A stretch of DNA of 64,000 nt from Clostridia bacterium (GTDB lineage: Bacteria > Bacillota > Clostridia > Oscillospirales > CAG-272): positions 1 to 64,000 of the forward strand of contig JAFTRE010000019.1 of NCBI GenBank assembly GCA_017462385.1, read 5' to 3'. Shown piece after piece: positions 23,205 through 32,442 of this stretch (the first letter of the stretch is position 1; the number at the start of each line of letters is the position of its first letter). A program made the position numbers and the translations under genes. The notes beneath the pieces were generated by a model. The model saw only the letters and a list, made by a program, of their open reading frames with translations. It was not told where the DNA came from and made no database searches.

Positions 23205-23927
23205 ATGAAAATGAGGATAGATAAGCTGCTTTCGGTTTGTTCGATCGCAACGAGAAGTGAGTCGGGGCGTGCCGCGAGAGCGGGCAGAATAACCGTCAAC
23301 GGAGTTGCCGAGCGAAACGCGGCAAGGCAGATAGATACCGAACGGGACGAGGTGTGCTTTGACGGTGCGCGTGTTATCTATCGCGAACATGTATACATAA
23401 TGCTGAATAAACCCGAGGGCTATGTAAGTGCCACGGAGGATGGCAGAGATCCTACCGTTTTGGAGCTTTTGCCCGACGAGGTGCGCCGAGCCGGTATGTT
23501 CCCATGCGGCAGACTTGATAAAAACACGCTGGGACTTATGTTGCTTACTGATGATGGCGAGCTGGCGCACCGCTTGCTGGCGCCAAAACGCCACGTTGAA
23601 AAACGTTATCGTTTTGTATGCCGAAATGAAGTAAGTGAGGCTGACAGGCAAGCACTTGAAACTGGGTTGCAACTGGCGGACGGCTATATGACAAAGCCTG
23701 CGGCAGTTGAACTTTTCGACGATCGCAAAAGCGGCATCATCACGCTTCATGAGGGCAAATATCATCAGATAAAAAGAATGTTCGGCGCCGTCAATGATAA
23801 CCGCATCATTCATCTTGAACGCATAACCTTCGGCCCGCTGACGCTTGATGAGTCACTCGGCCGCGGCGAGTGGAGATATCTTGACGATGATGAGATAGCG
23901 GCGCTTATGGCAGCTGGAAATCTGTAA
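23205..23927 (+). CDS. rsuA: RsuA-family 16S rRNA pseudouridine synthase
   Basis: A 240-residue pseudouridine synthase. The N-terminal S4 RNA-binding domain (RIDKLLSVCSIATRSES, GRITVNG) precedes the catalytic domain. The catalytic Asp lies in CGRLDKNTLGLML, with the later KRYRF and EGKYHQIKRMFGA motifs of the RsuA/RluB/E/F group. Length fits RsuA, which modifies U516 of 16S rRNA (E. coli numbering). Assignment to RsuA rather than RluB rests on length and overall look. AAGGAGA lies six bases before the ATG. Confidence 0.9.
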   Translation: MKMRIDKLLSVCSIATRSESGRAARAGRITVNGVAERNAARQIDTERDEVCFDGARVIYREHVYIMLNKPEGYVSATEDGRDPTVLELLPDEVRRAGMFPCGRLDKNTLGLMLLTDDGELAHRLLAPKRHVEKRYRFVCRNEVSEADRQALETGLQLADGYMTKPAAVELFDDRKSGIITLHEGKYHQIKRMFGAVNDNRIIHLERITFGPLTLDESLGRGEWRYLDDDEIAALMAAGNL

Positions 23928-23943
23928 GGAGCACGCGATACCT

Positions 23944-24246
23944 ATGAAACGAAAAATCGTTACCATGTGTGGCTCACTTAAGTTTTTAGATAAAATACAA
24001 GAAACAGCGGAAAGATTGGAACTTCAAAAACAATATGTTGTAATTAGCATCAATCCGCATGTGCTTGACAGAGCTTTGGCGCAAAGCGAAAGAGAACTCT
24101 TGGGAGAATTGCACAGAGCCAAAATAGATATATCGGATGCGATATTTGTTGTAAATGTGGGAGGCTATATCGGAGATGCTGTCAGACGCGAAATAGAATA
24201 TGCCGCGTCACTCGGAAAAGAGATAATTTATTTGGAAAATGATTGA
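23944..24246 (+). CDS. Nucleoside 2-deoxyribosyltransferase-like small protein
   Basis: A 100-residue protein with the minimal Rossmann-like layout of the deoxyribosyltransferase/DUF4406 group. It has an opening strand with TMCGSLKF, then a helix, then ISDAIFVVNVGGYIGDAVRREIEYAASLGKEII in the second half (residues ~62-96). Family members bind nucleosides or nucleotides; the Ser and Glu positions typical of the active site appear to be present. It overlaps the next gene by eight bases. The true reaction is unknown. A sanitising or nucleotide-salvage role would be a guess. Confidence 0.7.
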   Translation: MKRKIVTMCGSLKFLDKIQETAERLELQKQYVVISINPHVLDRALAQSERELLGELHRAKIDISDAIFVVNVGGYIGDAVRREIEYAASLGKEIIYLEND

Positions 24247-24622
24247 TATGAATATAGAAAAATTTTGGTCTGCCGTTCTTGAGCAGAGAGCAGATGCGAT
24301 AAGAAAATATTTTTGCGCCGATGCTTATATTAATTGGCATTGCACAAACGAGCATTTCACAGTGGAGGAATTTATCAGAGCAAACTGTGAATATCCCGGA
24401 GATTGGGCGGGGGAGATAGAGAAGATCGTCACGGCAAACGATATGATCATCACAGCCACGCGCGTCTATCCAAAGGATCGCTCCGCATCCTTTCATGTTA
24501 CGTCATTTATCAAGCTGAAAGATGATAAAATCATTGCCATGGATGAGTATTGGGGGGATGACGGCGAAGCGCCGGAGTGGCGACGGAATATGAATATCGG
24601 CAGAAAAATAAAAAATAACTGA
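24239..24622 (+). CDS. NTF2/SnoaL-like fold protein
   Basis: A 127-residue single-domain protein. An N-terminal helix (NIEKFWSAVLEQRADAIRKY), the FCADAYINWHCTNE turn, the EEFIRANCEYPGDW helix and later strands ending in MDEYWGDDGEAPEW match the cone-shaped NTF2-like fold. Such proteins are often small enzymes or ligand binders. ATG 24239 overlaps the upstream gene; ATG 24248 is an alternative start. It is probably co-transcribed from the pseudouridine synthase gene. Confidence 0.75.
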   Translation: MIDMNIEKFWSAVLEQRADAIRKYFCADAYINWHCTNEHFTVEEFIRANCEYPGDWAGEIEKIVTANDMIITATRVYPKDRSASFHVTSFIKLKDDKIIAMDEYWGDDGEAPEWRRNMNIGRKIKNN

Positions 24623-24644
24623 TAATGAGTGTGGTATAAATAAA

Positions 24645-24675
24645 CAAGGCATAGACGAAGAATGGCTATGTCTTG
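24645..24675. terminator. Probable bidirectional terminator
   Basis: CAAGGCATAG and CTATGTCTTG form a 10-bp stem (one G-U pair) with an 11-base loop. T-rich sequence follows on both strands, between two converging genes. Confidence 0.6.
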
Positions 24676-24685
24676 CTTTATCTTG

Positions 24686-25996
24686 TTATCCAGGAATAGG
24701 TGTTAAGGTGGAGCCTATGTGGATATAAGTTATTTCCTCCATATTTGACAACCGTTGCAGAGCCTGCATATCTATATTTTCGTATTTGATATTAATATGA
24801 ATGCTGATTATTTGCGACTTGTTGAGTTTGTAATGATATATTGTATCATATTTCAAGAAATTAAGCTGATTCTTGGGGTCTGTTAAGCTAAATGTGCTAT
24901 CAACATGGATTTCCAAATGATCGTAGGCATATTGGTCAAGCATGATTATATTTTCTATGGTGGTAATAACTTGACTGTCACTTGTGGGTTGTATAGTTTT
25001 GCCGTCATAGTAAAGATGCATTTTTTCAAGGTCAAAGCCTGAAATGTTGTGATCAAGCTCCACAGGCAATTCGTCGGCATCAACCTCAAAAACCCGTTTA
25101 CGTGCAAGCCCTAAGATGTATTTGGACTTGTTCAAAATTTTTATATCCTCGAGCTCTTGTTTGGAAACAAATAAATATAAGGAGTCGTTTTTTAGGCAAT
25201 GTGTCACTCCGGTTTTTACGAATACTTCTTCAGCATCTATGGAGTTTTGCTTGTGATATGCCGCTAAACAGTCCTTGAGCAACTGCTCTTGTGCCTCTAT
25301 TTGCTGTTGAGTTTCTTCAGCATCTTGCATTATTTTGTCGGAAAGTAATTCGCCGTTGACTATATAGCGGTCCAGCATCTCCTGACCGTAATATGCAACT
25401 TCGCTGTCGTATAGCTGTTTTGACCAACGCTCACCGTCGGGAATACCGGTGGTGTAAAGCGCCTCGCCGTATTTTAACCATTCTCCGACTTTATAAAATT
25501 CTATGAGTTTATTATACTTTTGTTCAAGCTTGGATTGCTCGATAATAATCTCTTCGTAGGTCGTTCCGTTATATTTAAATTTCATCATGTTGTTACCGTT
25601 GCTTTTGGTTTCAACAATAATAGCAAGCAGCGCTTGATCGTCTGTATTCTCCAATGTTTGGTAAAGCTCACTTGTGATGCTCCAACCATTCCACGCGGCG
25701 TACCAGTCGTCCACAGCTATTTCTACGGACATATTATCTGTGCTTTCGGTGGACCAAATATATTGATCAATATTAATGGAAAAATCGGGATCCGACGTGT
25801 TTGAAGGCGTATTACCTCTGAAAAATATTGACGTTAATGTGGCAATACTTACAGTCAGACACAGACAGGCAGCCACAGCGGCTATTCTTTGCCAAGTTAA
25901 TTTTTTTGATGGACGAGCGGAATTTTCGATGATCTCTTCGATAAACTCTTCGTCTATCATGCCCATGGCATCTTGTAAGAGTGTGTTATTTATCAT
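24686..25996 (-). CDS. Membrane protein paired with ECF sigma factor, probable anti-sigma factor
   Basis: A 436-residue protein. The ~35-residue cytoplasmic head contains AMGMIDEEFIEEIIE, the pattern seen in many clostridial proteins encoded next to ECF sigma factors. A membrane helix (about residues 40-58; IAAVAACLCLTVSIATL) precedes an extracytoplasmic domain of ~370 residues rich in Tyr, Glu and Gln that I do not recognise. Start ATG 25996 (MINNTLL) has an AGGAGGGG site; it overlaps the sigma gene by 11 bases, which implies translational coupling and a fixed ratio. Control of the sigma factor from outside the membrane is inferred from architecture and gene order. Confidence 0.7.
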   Translation of the reverse strand: MINNTLLQDAMGMIDEEFIEEIIENSARPSKKLTWQRIAAVAACLCLTVSIATLTSIFFRGNTPSNTSDPDFSINIDQYIWSTESTDNMSVEIAVDDWYAAWNGWSITSELYQTLENTDDQALLAIIVETKSNGNNMMKFKYNGTTYEEIIIEQSKLEQKYNKLIEFYKVGEWLKYGEALYTTGIPDGERWSKQLYDSEVAYYGQEMLDRYIVNGELLSDKIMQDAEETQQQIEAQEQLLKDCLAAYHKQNSIDAEEVFVKTGVTHCLKNDSLYLFVSKQELEDIKILNKSKYILGLARKRVFEVDADELPVELDHNISGFDLEKMHLYYDGKTIQPTSDSQVITTIENIIMLDQYAYDHLEIHVDSTFSLTDPKNQLNFLKYDTIYHYKLNKSQIISIHINIKYENIDMQALQRLSNMEEITYIHIGSTLTPIPG

Positions 25997-26549
25997 AAAA
26001 TATCCCCTCCTGTTCAAGGAATTTGCGTAGCTTTTCTCGCGTTCGCAAAAGTGTCATTTTGACTTTGCTGCTGCTACATCCAAGATGCTTGGCAATGCCT
26101 CCGATGGCGTCACATTTCCAATAACGGCGCATAAATATTTGACGTTCATTTTGCGACAGTGATGCCAAAAATTCATTTAATATGCTTGACAGTTGTTCTG
26201 CGGCAAGAGCTTTGTCTTGTGACTGATCCGGAATGCATTCATCCAACTCATGAAGCGATGCAGCAACCTCGCCGCCTCCTCGCTTTTTGGTATTGTTGGC
26301 GCGGAACTTTGTTATTGCAATGTTTCGCGACAGCTTTGCCAAATATGCGGATAATTTTTGAGGGCGTGTGGGCGGAATTGTGTTCCACGCACCAATATAT
26401 GTATCGTTTTCACATTCCTCCGTGTCTTGGCGGTTGCGCAGAATGTTAAAGGCAATGGAACAGATCAAAGTTCCGTATTTGTTTTTGGATTCGGTAATCG
26501 CTTGCTCGTTTCTGCTCCAAAATAAATCGAGAATTTTATAATCCTCCAT
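25986..26549 (-). CDS. ECF-type RNA polymerase sigma factor
   Basis: A 187-residue sigma-70 family protein with region 2 (YGTLICSIAFNILRNRQDTE, then WNTIPPTRPQKLSAYLAKL) and region 4 (LSQNERQIFMRRYW, then KHLGCSSSKVKMTLLRTREKLR as the DNA-reading helix-turn-helix). Region 3 is absent, as in ECF sigma factors. ATG 26549 has AGAGGAGGTGA upstream; in-frame codons further 5' look non-conserved. The downstream membrane protein is its likely partner. No obvious autoregulated promoter motif could be identified by eye. Confidence 0.88.
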   Translation of the reverse strand: MEDYKILDLFWSRNEQAITESKNKYGTLICSIAFNILRNRQDTEECENDTYIGAWNTIPPTRPQKLSAYLAKLSRNIAITKFRANNTKKRGGGEVAASLHELDECIPDQSQDKALAAEQLSSILNEFLASLSQNERQIFMRRYWKCDAIGGIAKHLGCSSSKVKMTLLRTREKLRKFLEQEGIFYDK

Positions 26550-26649
26550 GATTGAGTCACCTCCTCTGACAGAGCTAAACGGCCTTTCACTTATTAAGTC
26601 GCTTTTTGTATGCGATCGGTCACAACTTCTCAGAAAATATTTCACAGTA

Positions 26650-26655
26650 ATTATA
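26650..26655 (-). promoter_or_regulatory. Possible extended -10 promoter of the sigma-factor operon
   Basis: On the minus strand TGGTATAAT lies about 100 bases before the sigma gene. A clear -35 box is missing, so it would be an extended -10 promoter. Confidence 0.35.
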
Positions 26656-26745
26656 CCATAAAAATATTTTTTACGACAGAAATCTAAAAAATATTCAGTA
26701 TAGATTTCAATGACGGTTCCGACGCTGCTTTTTGCTTTAAAACTC

Positions 26746-26774
26746 TTTACTTATTACGCGAAATATGGTATAAT
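26746..26774 (+). promoter_or_regulatory. Promoter of uvrB-tex
   Basis: TTTACT (26746-26751), 17 bases, TATAAT (26769-26774) preceded by TGG as an extended -10. No SOS (LexA) box of the GAACN4GTTC type is visible between here and uvrB. Confidence 0.7.
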
Positions 26775-26804
26775 CATGTATAATCAAAAATACTCGGAGG
26801 CGCA

Positions 26805-28808
26805 ATGGAGCATAACCGATTTATATTAAAAAGTGAATACGCCCCAACGGGTGATCAGCCCGAGGCGATCACACGTTTAGTAGAGGGCGTCGAGGCAGGG
26901 GAGCGGATGCAGACCTTGCTTGGCGTGACCGGATCCGGTAAAACATTCACAATGGCAAATGTTATCGCTCAGGTCAATCGCCCCACACTTGTGCTGGCGC
27001 ACAACAAAACGCTCGCGGCACAGCTTTGCTCCGAGTTCCGTGAATTTTTTCCCGACAACGCTGTCGAGTATTTTGTGTCTTATTACGATTACTATCAGCC
27101 TGAGGCGTATATCCCCGGCAAAGACATGTATATTGAAAAAGACGCATTGGTTAACGATGAGATAGACCGCCTGCGTCACAGTGCGACATCTGCATTGTTT
27201 GAACGCAGAGACGTTATAATCGTGGCAAGTGTGTCGTGCATCTACTCACTCGGAGATCCCCAGGAGTATTCAAGTTTGGTGCTGGCACTGCGCCCTGGAA
27301 TGCTCATGAGCCGCGACGAGTTGATACGAAAATTGGTTGCGATAAGCTATGATCGTAACGACATCAACTTTGTTCGTGACAAATTTCGCGTTCGCGGAGA
27401 CACGGTTGAAATATTCCCGGCGTCAAACGGCGAAAAGGCGATACGAGTCGAGTTTTTCGGCGACGAAATAGACCGTGTGTCCGAGATCAATGTGGTCACG
27501 GGTGAGCTTGTCAGATTGCTTAGCTATGTTGCCATATATCCTGCGACGCACTATGCTGTATCCGACGAAAAGCGTGAGGCCGCGCTTCAGGAGATATCTA
27601 ATGAAATGCGCGAGAGAGTGGAGTTCTTTCGCGCTGAGGGTAAGCTTATAGAGGCACAACGAATAGAGGAGCGTGTCAAATATGACCTCGAAATGCTGAG
27701 GGAGATAGGCTTTTGCTCGGGAGTCGAGAACTATTCGAGAGTGCTGTCCGGTCGCGAACCGGGATCCACTCCATATACCTTGCTTGACTATTTTCCAAAG
27801 GACTTTTTGCTGTTCGTCGATGAGTCACACGTCACACTTCCGCAGGTACGCGGTATGAGCGGAGGTGATACGGCACGAAAGAAAAATCTGGTGGATTTCG
27901 GTTTCCGCCTGCCGTCTGCATATGATAACCGCCCGCTGTTCTTTGAAGAGTTTGAATCCAAAATCAATCAGGCGATATTCGTCAGCGCGACTCCCGCAGA
28001 TTTTGAGCGTGAGCATTCGGATCGGGTGGTCGAGCAGATAATACGTCCCACGGGACTTATAGATCCTGAGGTTGAGGTTCGCCCTGTCGAGGGGCAGGTG
28101 GATGACCTCATGGGTGAGATAAGAAAGAGAACAGCCAAAGGCGAGCGTGTGCTGGTTACAACTCTTACTAAAAAAATGGCCGAGGATCTGACGGATTACC
28201 TTGAGACCAACGATATAAAGGTAAGATACATCCACTTCAACGTAGAAACTATTGAGAGAATGGAGATCATACGCGACCTGCGGCTGGGAGTGTTTGATGT
28301 GTTGGTCGGCATCAACCTGCTTCGCGAGGGACTTGATATTCCCGAAGTGTCATTGGTTGCCATACTTGATGCGGACAAGGAGGGCTTTCTGCGCGCTGAA
28401 ACTTCGCTAATACAGACCATTGGTCGAGCGGCGAGAAACGCACACGGTAAAGTTATAATGTATGCCGAAAAAATGACAGGCTCAATGGAGCGTGCTATAC
28501 GCGAGACCAACCGCCGTCGCGCCATACAGTCGGCGTATAATGAAGCACATGGCATCGTTCCTAAGACCATCATAAAAGGTGTGCGCGATGTTATAGATAT
28601 CGGAGTTGCCGACGACAATTCTCATGCAGCTCGCGGTAAGTCGGGCGCTGCTTCGTCCGCAGGCAAGGCTGCTAAGATGAATAAGAAAGAACGCGAAGCT
28701 ATGATCGAGCGTTTGACAAAGGAAATGAAGGATGCCGCACGCAGACTTGAATTTGAGCAGGCGGCATATCTGCGCGACAGAATAAAACAACTCAGGGAAA
28801 ATAAATAG
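26805..28808 (+). CDS. uvrB: Excinuclease ABC subunit UvrB
   Basis: A 667-residue damage-verification helicase of nucleotide excision repair, working with UvrA and UvrC. Walker A is GVTGSGKTF. The beta-hairpin that clamps DNA contains [13 protein letters not shown]. Helicase motifs include DESHVT and QTIGRAARN. The C-terminal UVR domain ([20 protein letters not shown]) contacts UvrC. GGAGG lies four bases before ATG 26805. uvrA and uvrC are not adjacent. Confidence 0.98.
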   Translation: MEHNRFILKSEYAPTGDQPEAITRLVEGVEAGERMQTLLGVTGSGKTFTMANVIAQVNRPTLVLAHNKTLAAQLCSEFREFFPDNAVEYFVSYYDYYQPEAYIPGKDMYIEKDALVNDEIDRLRHSATSALFERRDVIIVASVSCIYSLGDPQEYSSLVLALRPGMLMSRDELIRKLVAISYDRNDINFVRDKFRVRGDTVEIFPASNGEKAIRVEFFGDEIDRVSEINVVTGELVRLLSYVAIYPATHYAVSDEKREAALQEISNEMRERVEFFRAEGKLIEAQRIEERVKYDLEMLREIGFCSGVENYSRVLSGREPGSTPYTLLDYFPKDFLLFVDESHVTLPQVRGMSGGDTARKKNLVDFGFRLPSAYDNRPLFFEEFESKINQAIFVSATPADFEREHSDRVVEQIIRPTGLIDPEVEVRPVEGQVDDLMGEIRKRTAKGERVLVTTLTKKMAEDLTDYLETNDIKVRYIHFNVETIERMEIIRDLRLGVFDVLVGINLLREGLDIPEVSLVAILDADKEGFLRAETSLIQTIGRAARNAHGKVIMYAEKMTGSMERAIRETNRRRAIQSAYNEAHGIVPKTIIKGVRDVIDIGVADDNSHAARGKSGAASSAGKAAKMNKKEREAMIERLTKEMKDAARRLEFEQAAYLRDRIKQLRENK

Positions 28809-28832
28809 GTTAAAAAGAAAGGCAAAAATAAA

Positions 28833-30995
28833 ATGGACATTATTGAAGCTCTGGCAAAAGAATTCAGTTTGAAGCGGGATCAGGTAGAGCGTACGGTAGC
28901 GCTCATAGATGAGGGCAACACCATTCCCTTTATTGCGCGATACCGTAAAGAGGTAACAGGATCGCTTGATGATACTGTGCTCCGTGACCTTGATGACAGA
29001 CTCACCTATTTGCGTAATATTGAAAAGCGCAAAGAGGAGGTCAAATCGCTTATCGCGGCACAAGAAAAGCTGACACCCGAGATAGAGGCGGCAATCGATG
29101 CGGCAACAACTATTACCGAGGTCGATGACATTTACCGTCCCTACAGACCTAAACGCAAAACTCGCGCGTCGGTGGCTCGTGAGAGAGGGCTAGAGCCGTT
29201 GGCAGAGCTTATCATGGCTCAGGAGACGTCATATTCTCCCACGCTGGAAGAAACAGCAGAGAGCTATGTAGACTCCGAGAAAGGCGTTGAGAACGCTCAG
29301 GCAGCTTTGGCGGGTGCTATGGACATAATTGCTGAGGACGTATCGGATAACGCTGATTTTCGTAAAACCATCCGTGCGTTGACATGGGATGATGGCGTGC
29401 TTGGTTCTACCGGTAGCGGAGACTCGGTATATACGCAGTATTATGAGTACGCTGAAAAGCTAAAGAAGATACCCGGACACAGAATTCTTGCCATCAACCG
29501 CGGTGAGAAAGAAGAATTCCTTAAAGTCACATTGACCGCCCCGCGCGAGCTGATACTCAAATATCTCGGAAAAAAGCTGGTTACAAACCCCGGCAGTCCC
29601 GCCGAGAAATATATCCGTGCCGCTGTTGAGGACGGTTACGACCGTCTTATCGCTCCCAGCGTCGAGAGGGAAATACGCAACGATATGTTTGACTCTGCAA
29701 GCGAGGGCGCCATTAAATTGTTTGCTGATAATCTGCGTCACTTGCTTATGGCATCTCCGCTAAAAGGAAAAACGGTGCTCGGATATGACCCCGGTTACCG
29801 TACGGGCTGTAAGCTTGCTGTAGTGGATAAGACAGGTAAGGTGTTGGATACTGCCGTTATTTATCCTACCAAGCCGCAGGAGCGCATTGAGGAGAGCGGA
29901 AGAGTCGTTACAAAACTGATACGCAAATATGGCGTTAATGTGGTTGCCATTGGTAACGGTACCGCTTCCAAGGAAAGTGAAATATTTATTGCCAATTTGC
30001 TCAAATCCATTCCCGAGGATGTTAAATACATTATGGTCAGCGAGGCGGGCGCATCCGTATATTCGGCTTCTAAGCTTGGGGCTGACGAATTCCCGGATTT
30101 CGATGTTACACAGCGTTCTGCGGTATCTATTGCAAGAAGATTGCAAGACCCGCTGGCAGAACTGGTCAAGATAGACCCCAAATCGATAGGTGTCGGTCAG
30201 TATCAGCATGATATGAAGCCGGCAAGGCTTGACGGCGCGTTGACAAGCGTGGTTGAAGACTGTGTAAACGCAGTTGGTATTGACCTCAATACCGCATCGC
30301 ATTCGCTGTTGGCGTATATATCCGGCATAAATGCCACAAGTGCCAAAAATATAGTTAAATACAGGGAAGAGAACGGAGAATTTACTTCGCGTGCCCAAAT
30401 ACTCAAGGTTCCAAAGATAGGAGCAAAGGCTTTTGAGCAGTGTGCGGGCTTTTTGAGAGTTCCCGGAAGCGGTGAGATACTTGATAATACCGGCGTGCAT
30501 CCCGAGTCCTATGAGGCGGCAAAGGCGTTGCTTGATATGTTCGGTTATACCGAGGAGGATGTCAAGGCGGGCAAGCTGACATTGCTGTCTGAAAAAGTCA
30601 AGATCAAAGGCACAGACAAGGTCGCCGAAAAACTTGGTATCGGTGAGCCTACGTTGATGGATATAATCGGTGAGCTGGAGAAACCGGGGCGCGATGTTCG
30701 TGACAGTCTGCCTCCGCCTGAATTGCGTGACGATATACTTGATATGAACGATCTCAAAGAGGGAATGATACTTACCGGAACCGTGCGTAATGTTATCGAT
30801 TTCGGCGCCTTTGTGGATATCGGTGTTCATCAAGATGGATTGGTACACGTTTCGCAGTTGTCCGAACGCTTTGTAAAGCATCCGTCCGAGGTGGTGTCTG
30901 TGGGAGATATCGTCAATGTCAAGATACTCGGAGTTGATTTGCAAAAGAAAAAGATATCTCTTTCTATGAAAGGCGTCAAGCAGAAACAATCTTAA
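28833..30995 (+). CDS. tex: Tex-family transcription accessory protein
   Basis: A 720-residue RNA-binding protein. The N-terminal Tex domain carries FIARYRKEVTGSLDD. A YqgF/RNase H-like domain follows (LGYDPGYRTGCKLAVVD, then NGTASKESE), a helix-hairpin-helix region (SAKNIVKYREENGEF) and a C-terminal S1 domain (about 645-715; GTVRNVIDFGAFVDIGVHQD). Tex proteins are ubiquitous and linked to transcription and translation quality control. It lies 24 bases after uvrB, so the pair shares a promoter. Confidence 0.96.
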   Translation: MDIIEALAKEFSLKRDQVERTVALIDEGNTIPFIARYRKEVTGSLDDTVLRDLDDRLTYLRNIEKRKEEVKSLIAAQEKLTPEIEAAIDAATTITEVDDIYRPYRPKRKTRASVARERGLEPLAELIMAQETSYSPTLEETAESYVDSEKGVENAQAALAGAMDIIAEDVSDNADFRKTIRALTWDDGVLGSTGSGDSVYTQYYEYAEKLKKIPGHRILAINRGEKEEFLKVTLTAPRELILKYLGKKLVTNPGSPAEKYIRAAVEDGYDRLIAPSVEREIRNDMFDSASEGAIKLFADNLRHLLMASPLKGKTVLGYDPGYRTGCKLAVVDKTGKVLDTAVIYPTKPQERIEESGRVVTKLIRKYGVNVVAIGNGTASKESEIFIANLLKSIPEDVKYIMVSEAGASVYSASKLGADEFPDFDVTQRSAVSIARRLQDPLAELVKIDPKSIGVGQYQHDMKPARLDGALTSVVEDCVNAVGIDLNTASHSLLAYISGINATSAKNIVKYREENGEFTSRAQILKVPKIGAKAFEQCAGFLRVPGSGEILDNTGVHPESYEAAKALLDMFGYTEEDVKAGKLTLLSEKVKIKGTDKVAEKLGIGEPTLMDIIGELEKPGRDVRDSLPPPELRDDILDMNDLKEGMILTGTVRNVIDFGAFVDIGVHQDGLVHVSQLSERFVKHPSEVVSVGDIVNVKILGVDLQKKKISLSMKGVKQKQS

Positions 30996-31102
30996 TTTAT
31001 TAAGATTTTTGTGATCGTTGTGTGTGTGTCGCAGCGCGCTCAAACAATTGCATATGTGCAAAATGCACAAAACAGATGGCGAAATTTTGGAGAATTAACA
31101 TC

Positions 31103-31131
31103 TTTCAATTTTGCGAGTTTTTTGGTACAAT
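31103..31131 (+). promoter_or_regulatory. Probable promoter of the sugar-importer ATPase gene
   Basis: TTTCAA (31103-31108), 17 bases, TACAAT (31126-31131) with TTGG just upstream of the -10. A ~75-base GC-rich leader separates it from the AAGGAGG site. Confidence 0.4.
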
Positions 31132-31209
31132 ATATACTGTTAAAAACCAATGAGTTCCGGGGCCGCAGATTGGTGCCGCCGGTTCTAAATTCAAGGAGGA
31201 ATTTTATTA

Positions 31210-32322
31210 ATGGCAAGTTTGTCTTTTAAGCACCTTTATAAGAAGTATCCGGGCGGCGTTACTGCTGTGTCCGATTTTAACCTTGAAGTAAAGGACAAGG
31301 AGTTTCTGGTTCTGGTCGGTCCTTCCGGTTGCGGTAAGACCACCACTCTGCGTATGATCGCAGGTCTTGAGGAGATTACTGAGGGTGAACTGTTCATAGG
31401 TGACCAGCTGGTAAACGATGTAGCTCCTAAAGATAGAAAGATCGCGATGGTGTTCCAGAACTACGCTCTGTATCCTCACATGTCTGTTTTTGAGAATATG
31501 TCTTTCGGTTTGAAGCTCAACAAGACTCCGAAGGAGGAGATCAAGCGCCGTGTTGAAGAGGCTGCTCGCATCCTCGATATCACGCACCTGCTCGACAGAA
31601 AGCCTAAGGCTCTGTCCGGCGGTCAGAAGCAGCGTGTTGCACTGGGTCGTGCTATCGTTCGTAACCCGAAGGTATTCCTTCTTGACGAGCCGCTTTCCAA
31701 CCTCGACGCTAAGCTCCGTGCTGCGATGAGAACCGAGCTTACCAAGCTTCACCAGAGAGTCGGTACAACCTTTGTATACGTTACTCACGACCAGGTCGAG
31801 GCTATGACCATGGCTACCAGAATCGTCGTTATGAAAGACGGTTTGATTCAGCAGGTTGATACTCCTCAGAACCTGTACGACTATCCCTGCAATATCTTCG
31901 TTGCAGGCTTCATAGGCACTCCTCAGATGAACTTCATTACCGGTAAGCTTGAGAAGAAGGGCGAGGATGTTTACTTTAACTTTGAGAACAATGCTATCAA
32001 GCTTCCCGCAGAGAAGGCTAACAATCCTGCTCTTAAGGATTATATCGGTCAGGAAGTTGTTATGGGTATCCGTCCCGAGTGTATTCACGATGAACCCGTT
32101 CACATCGCTACTTTCGCAGACAGCGTTGTTGATACATATGTTGAAGTTACCGAGCTTATGGGCGCAGAGATCTATCTCTACATCACCATCGGTGAGACCA
32201 ACCTCATCGCTCGTGTTTCCGCTCGTTCTACTTCTCGTGCTGGTGATAGCATCAAGGTTGCTTTCGATACTTCGAGAGTCCACTTGTTCGACAAGGATAC
32301 CGAGCGTTGCATCGTTCACTAA
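31210..32322 (+). CDS. msmK: ABC transporter ATPase of carbohydrate importers (MsmK/UgpC type)
   Basis: A 370-residue ATPase. Walker A is GPSGCGKTT, the signature LSGGQKQRVALGRA and Walker B VFLLDEPLSNLDAKLR. The C-terminal OB/TOBE region matches the CUT1 family (MsmK, UgpC, MalK), which energises uptake of oligosaccharides and glycerol-3-phosphate. No permease or binding-protein gene is nearby; in Firmicutes one such ATPase often serves many importers. It stands alone with its own promoter and terminator. Codon use is strongly biased, suggesting high expression, and it leaves the whole antisense frame open by chance. The exact name (msmK or ugpC) is not decided by sequence alone. Confidence 0.93.
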   Translation: MASLSFKHLYKKYPGGVTAVSDFNLEVKDKEFLVLVGPSGCGKTTTLRMIAGLEEITEGELFIGDQLVNDVAPKDRKIAMVFQNYALYPHMSVFENMSFGLKLNKTPKEEIKRRVEEAARILDITHLLDRKPKALSGGQKQRVALGRAIVRNPKVFLLDEPLSNLDAKLRAAMRTELTKLHQRVGTTFVYVTHDQVEAMTMATRIVVMKDGLIQQVDTPQNLYDYPCNIFVAGFIGTPQMNFITGKLEKKGEDVYFNFENNAIKLPAEKANNPALKDYIGQEVVMGIRPECIHDEPVHIATFADSVVDTYVEVTELMGAEIYLYITIGETNLIARVSARSTSRAGDSIKVAFDTSRVHLFDKDTERCIVH

Positions 32323-32332
32323 TAGTTTTTAC

Positions 32333-32370
32333 AAGGGTGTGTCAAACGGCACACCCTTTCTTTTGTTTTC
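32333..32370 (+). terminator. Intrinsic terminator after msmK
   Basis: A 9-bp stem AAGGGTGTG/CACACCCTT with an eight-base loop, followed by TCTTTTGTTTTC. Confidence 0.88.
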
Positions 32371-32376
32371 TGACTG

Positions 32377-32405
32377 TTGACAAAGCGGGCAATAAGGATT
32401 ATAAT
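32377..32405 (+). promoter_or_regulatory. Perfect consensus sigma-A promoter (CPBP protease gene)
   Basis: TTGACA (32377-32382), exactly 17 bases, TATAAT (32400-32405). All twelve positions match the consensus. It starts six bases after the previous terminator. Confidence 0.9.
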
Positions 32406-32442
32406 AATATAAAACTTAAAATTAGCATCGGAGGGATATGAA

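Noticed and set aside
31141-31192. GC-rich leader before msmK as a riboswitch or attenuator
   Set aside because: Only short, mismatched pairings are visible and no known riboswitch core was found.
31207-32319. A 370-codon open frame exactly antisense to msmK
   Set aside because: Same cause: the preferred codons of a highly expressed gene rarely give stops in this antisense frame. The sense product has all ABC motifs.
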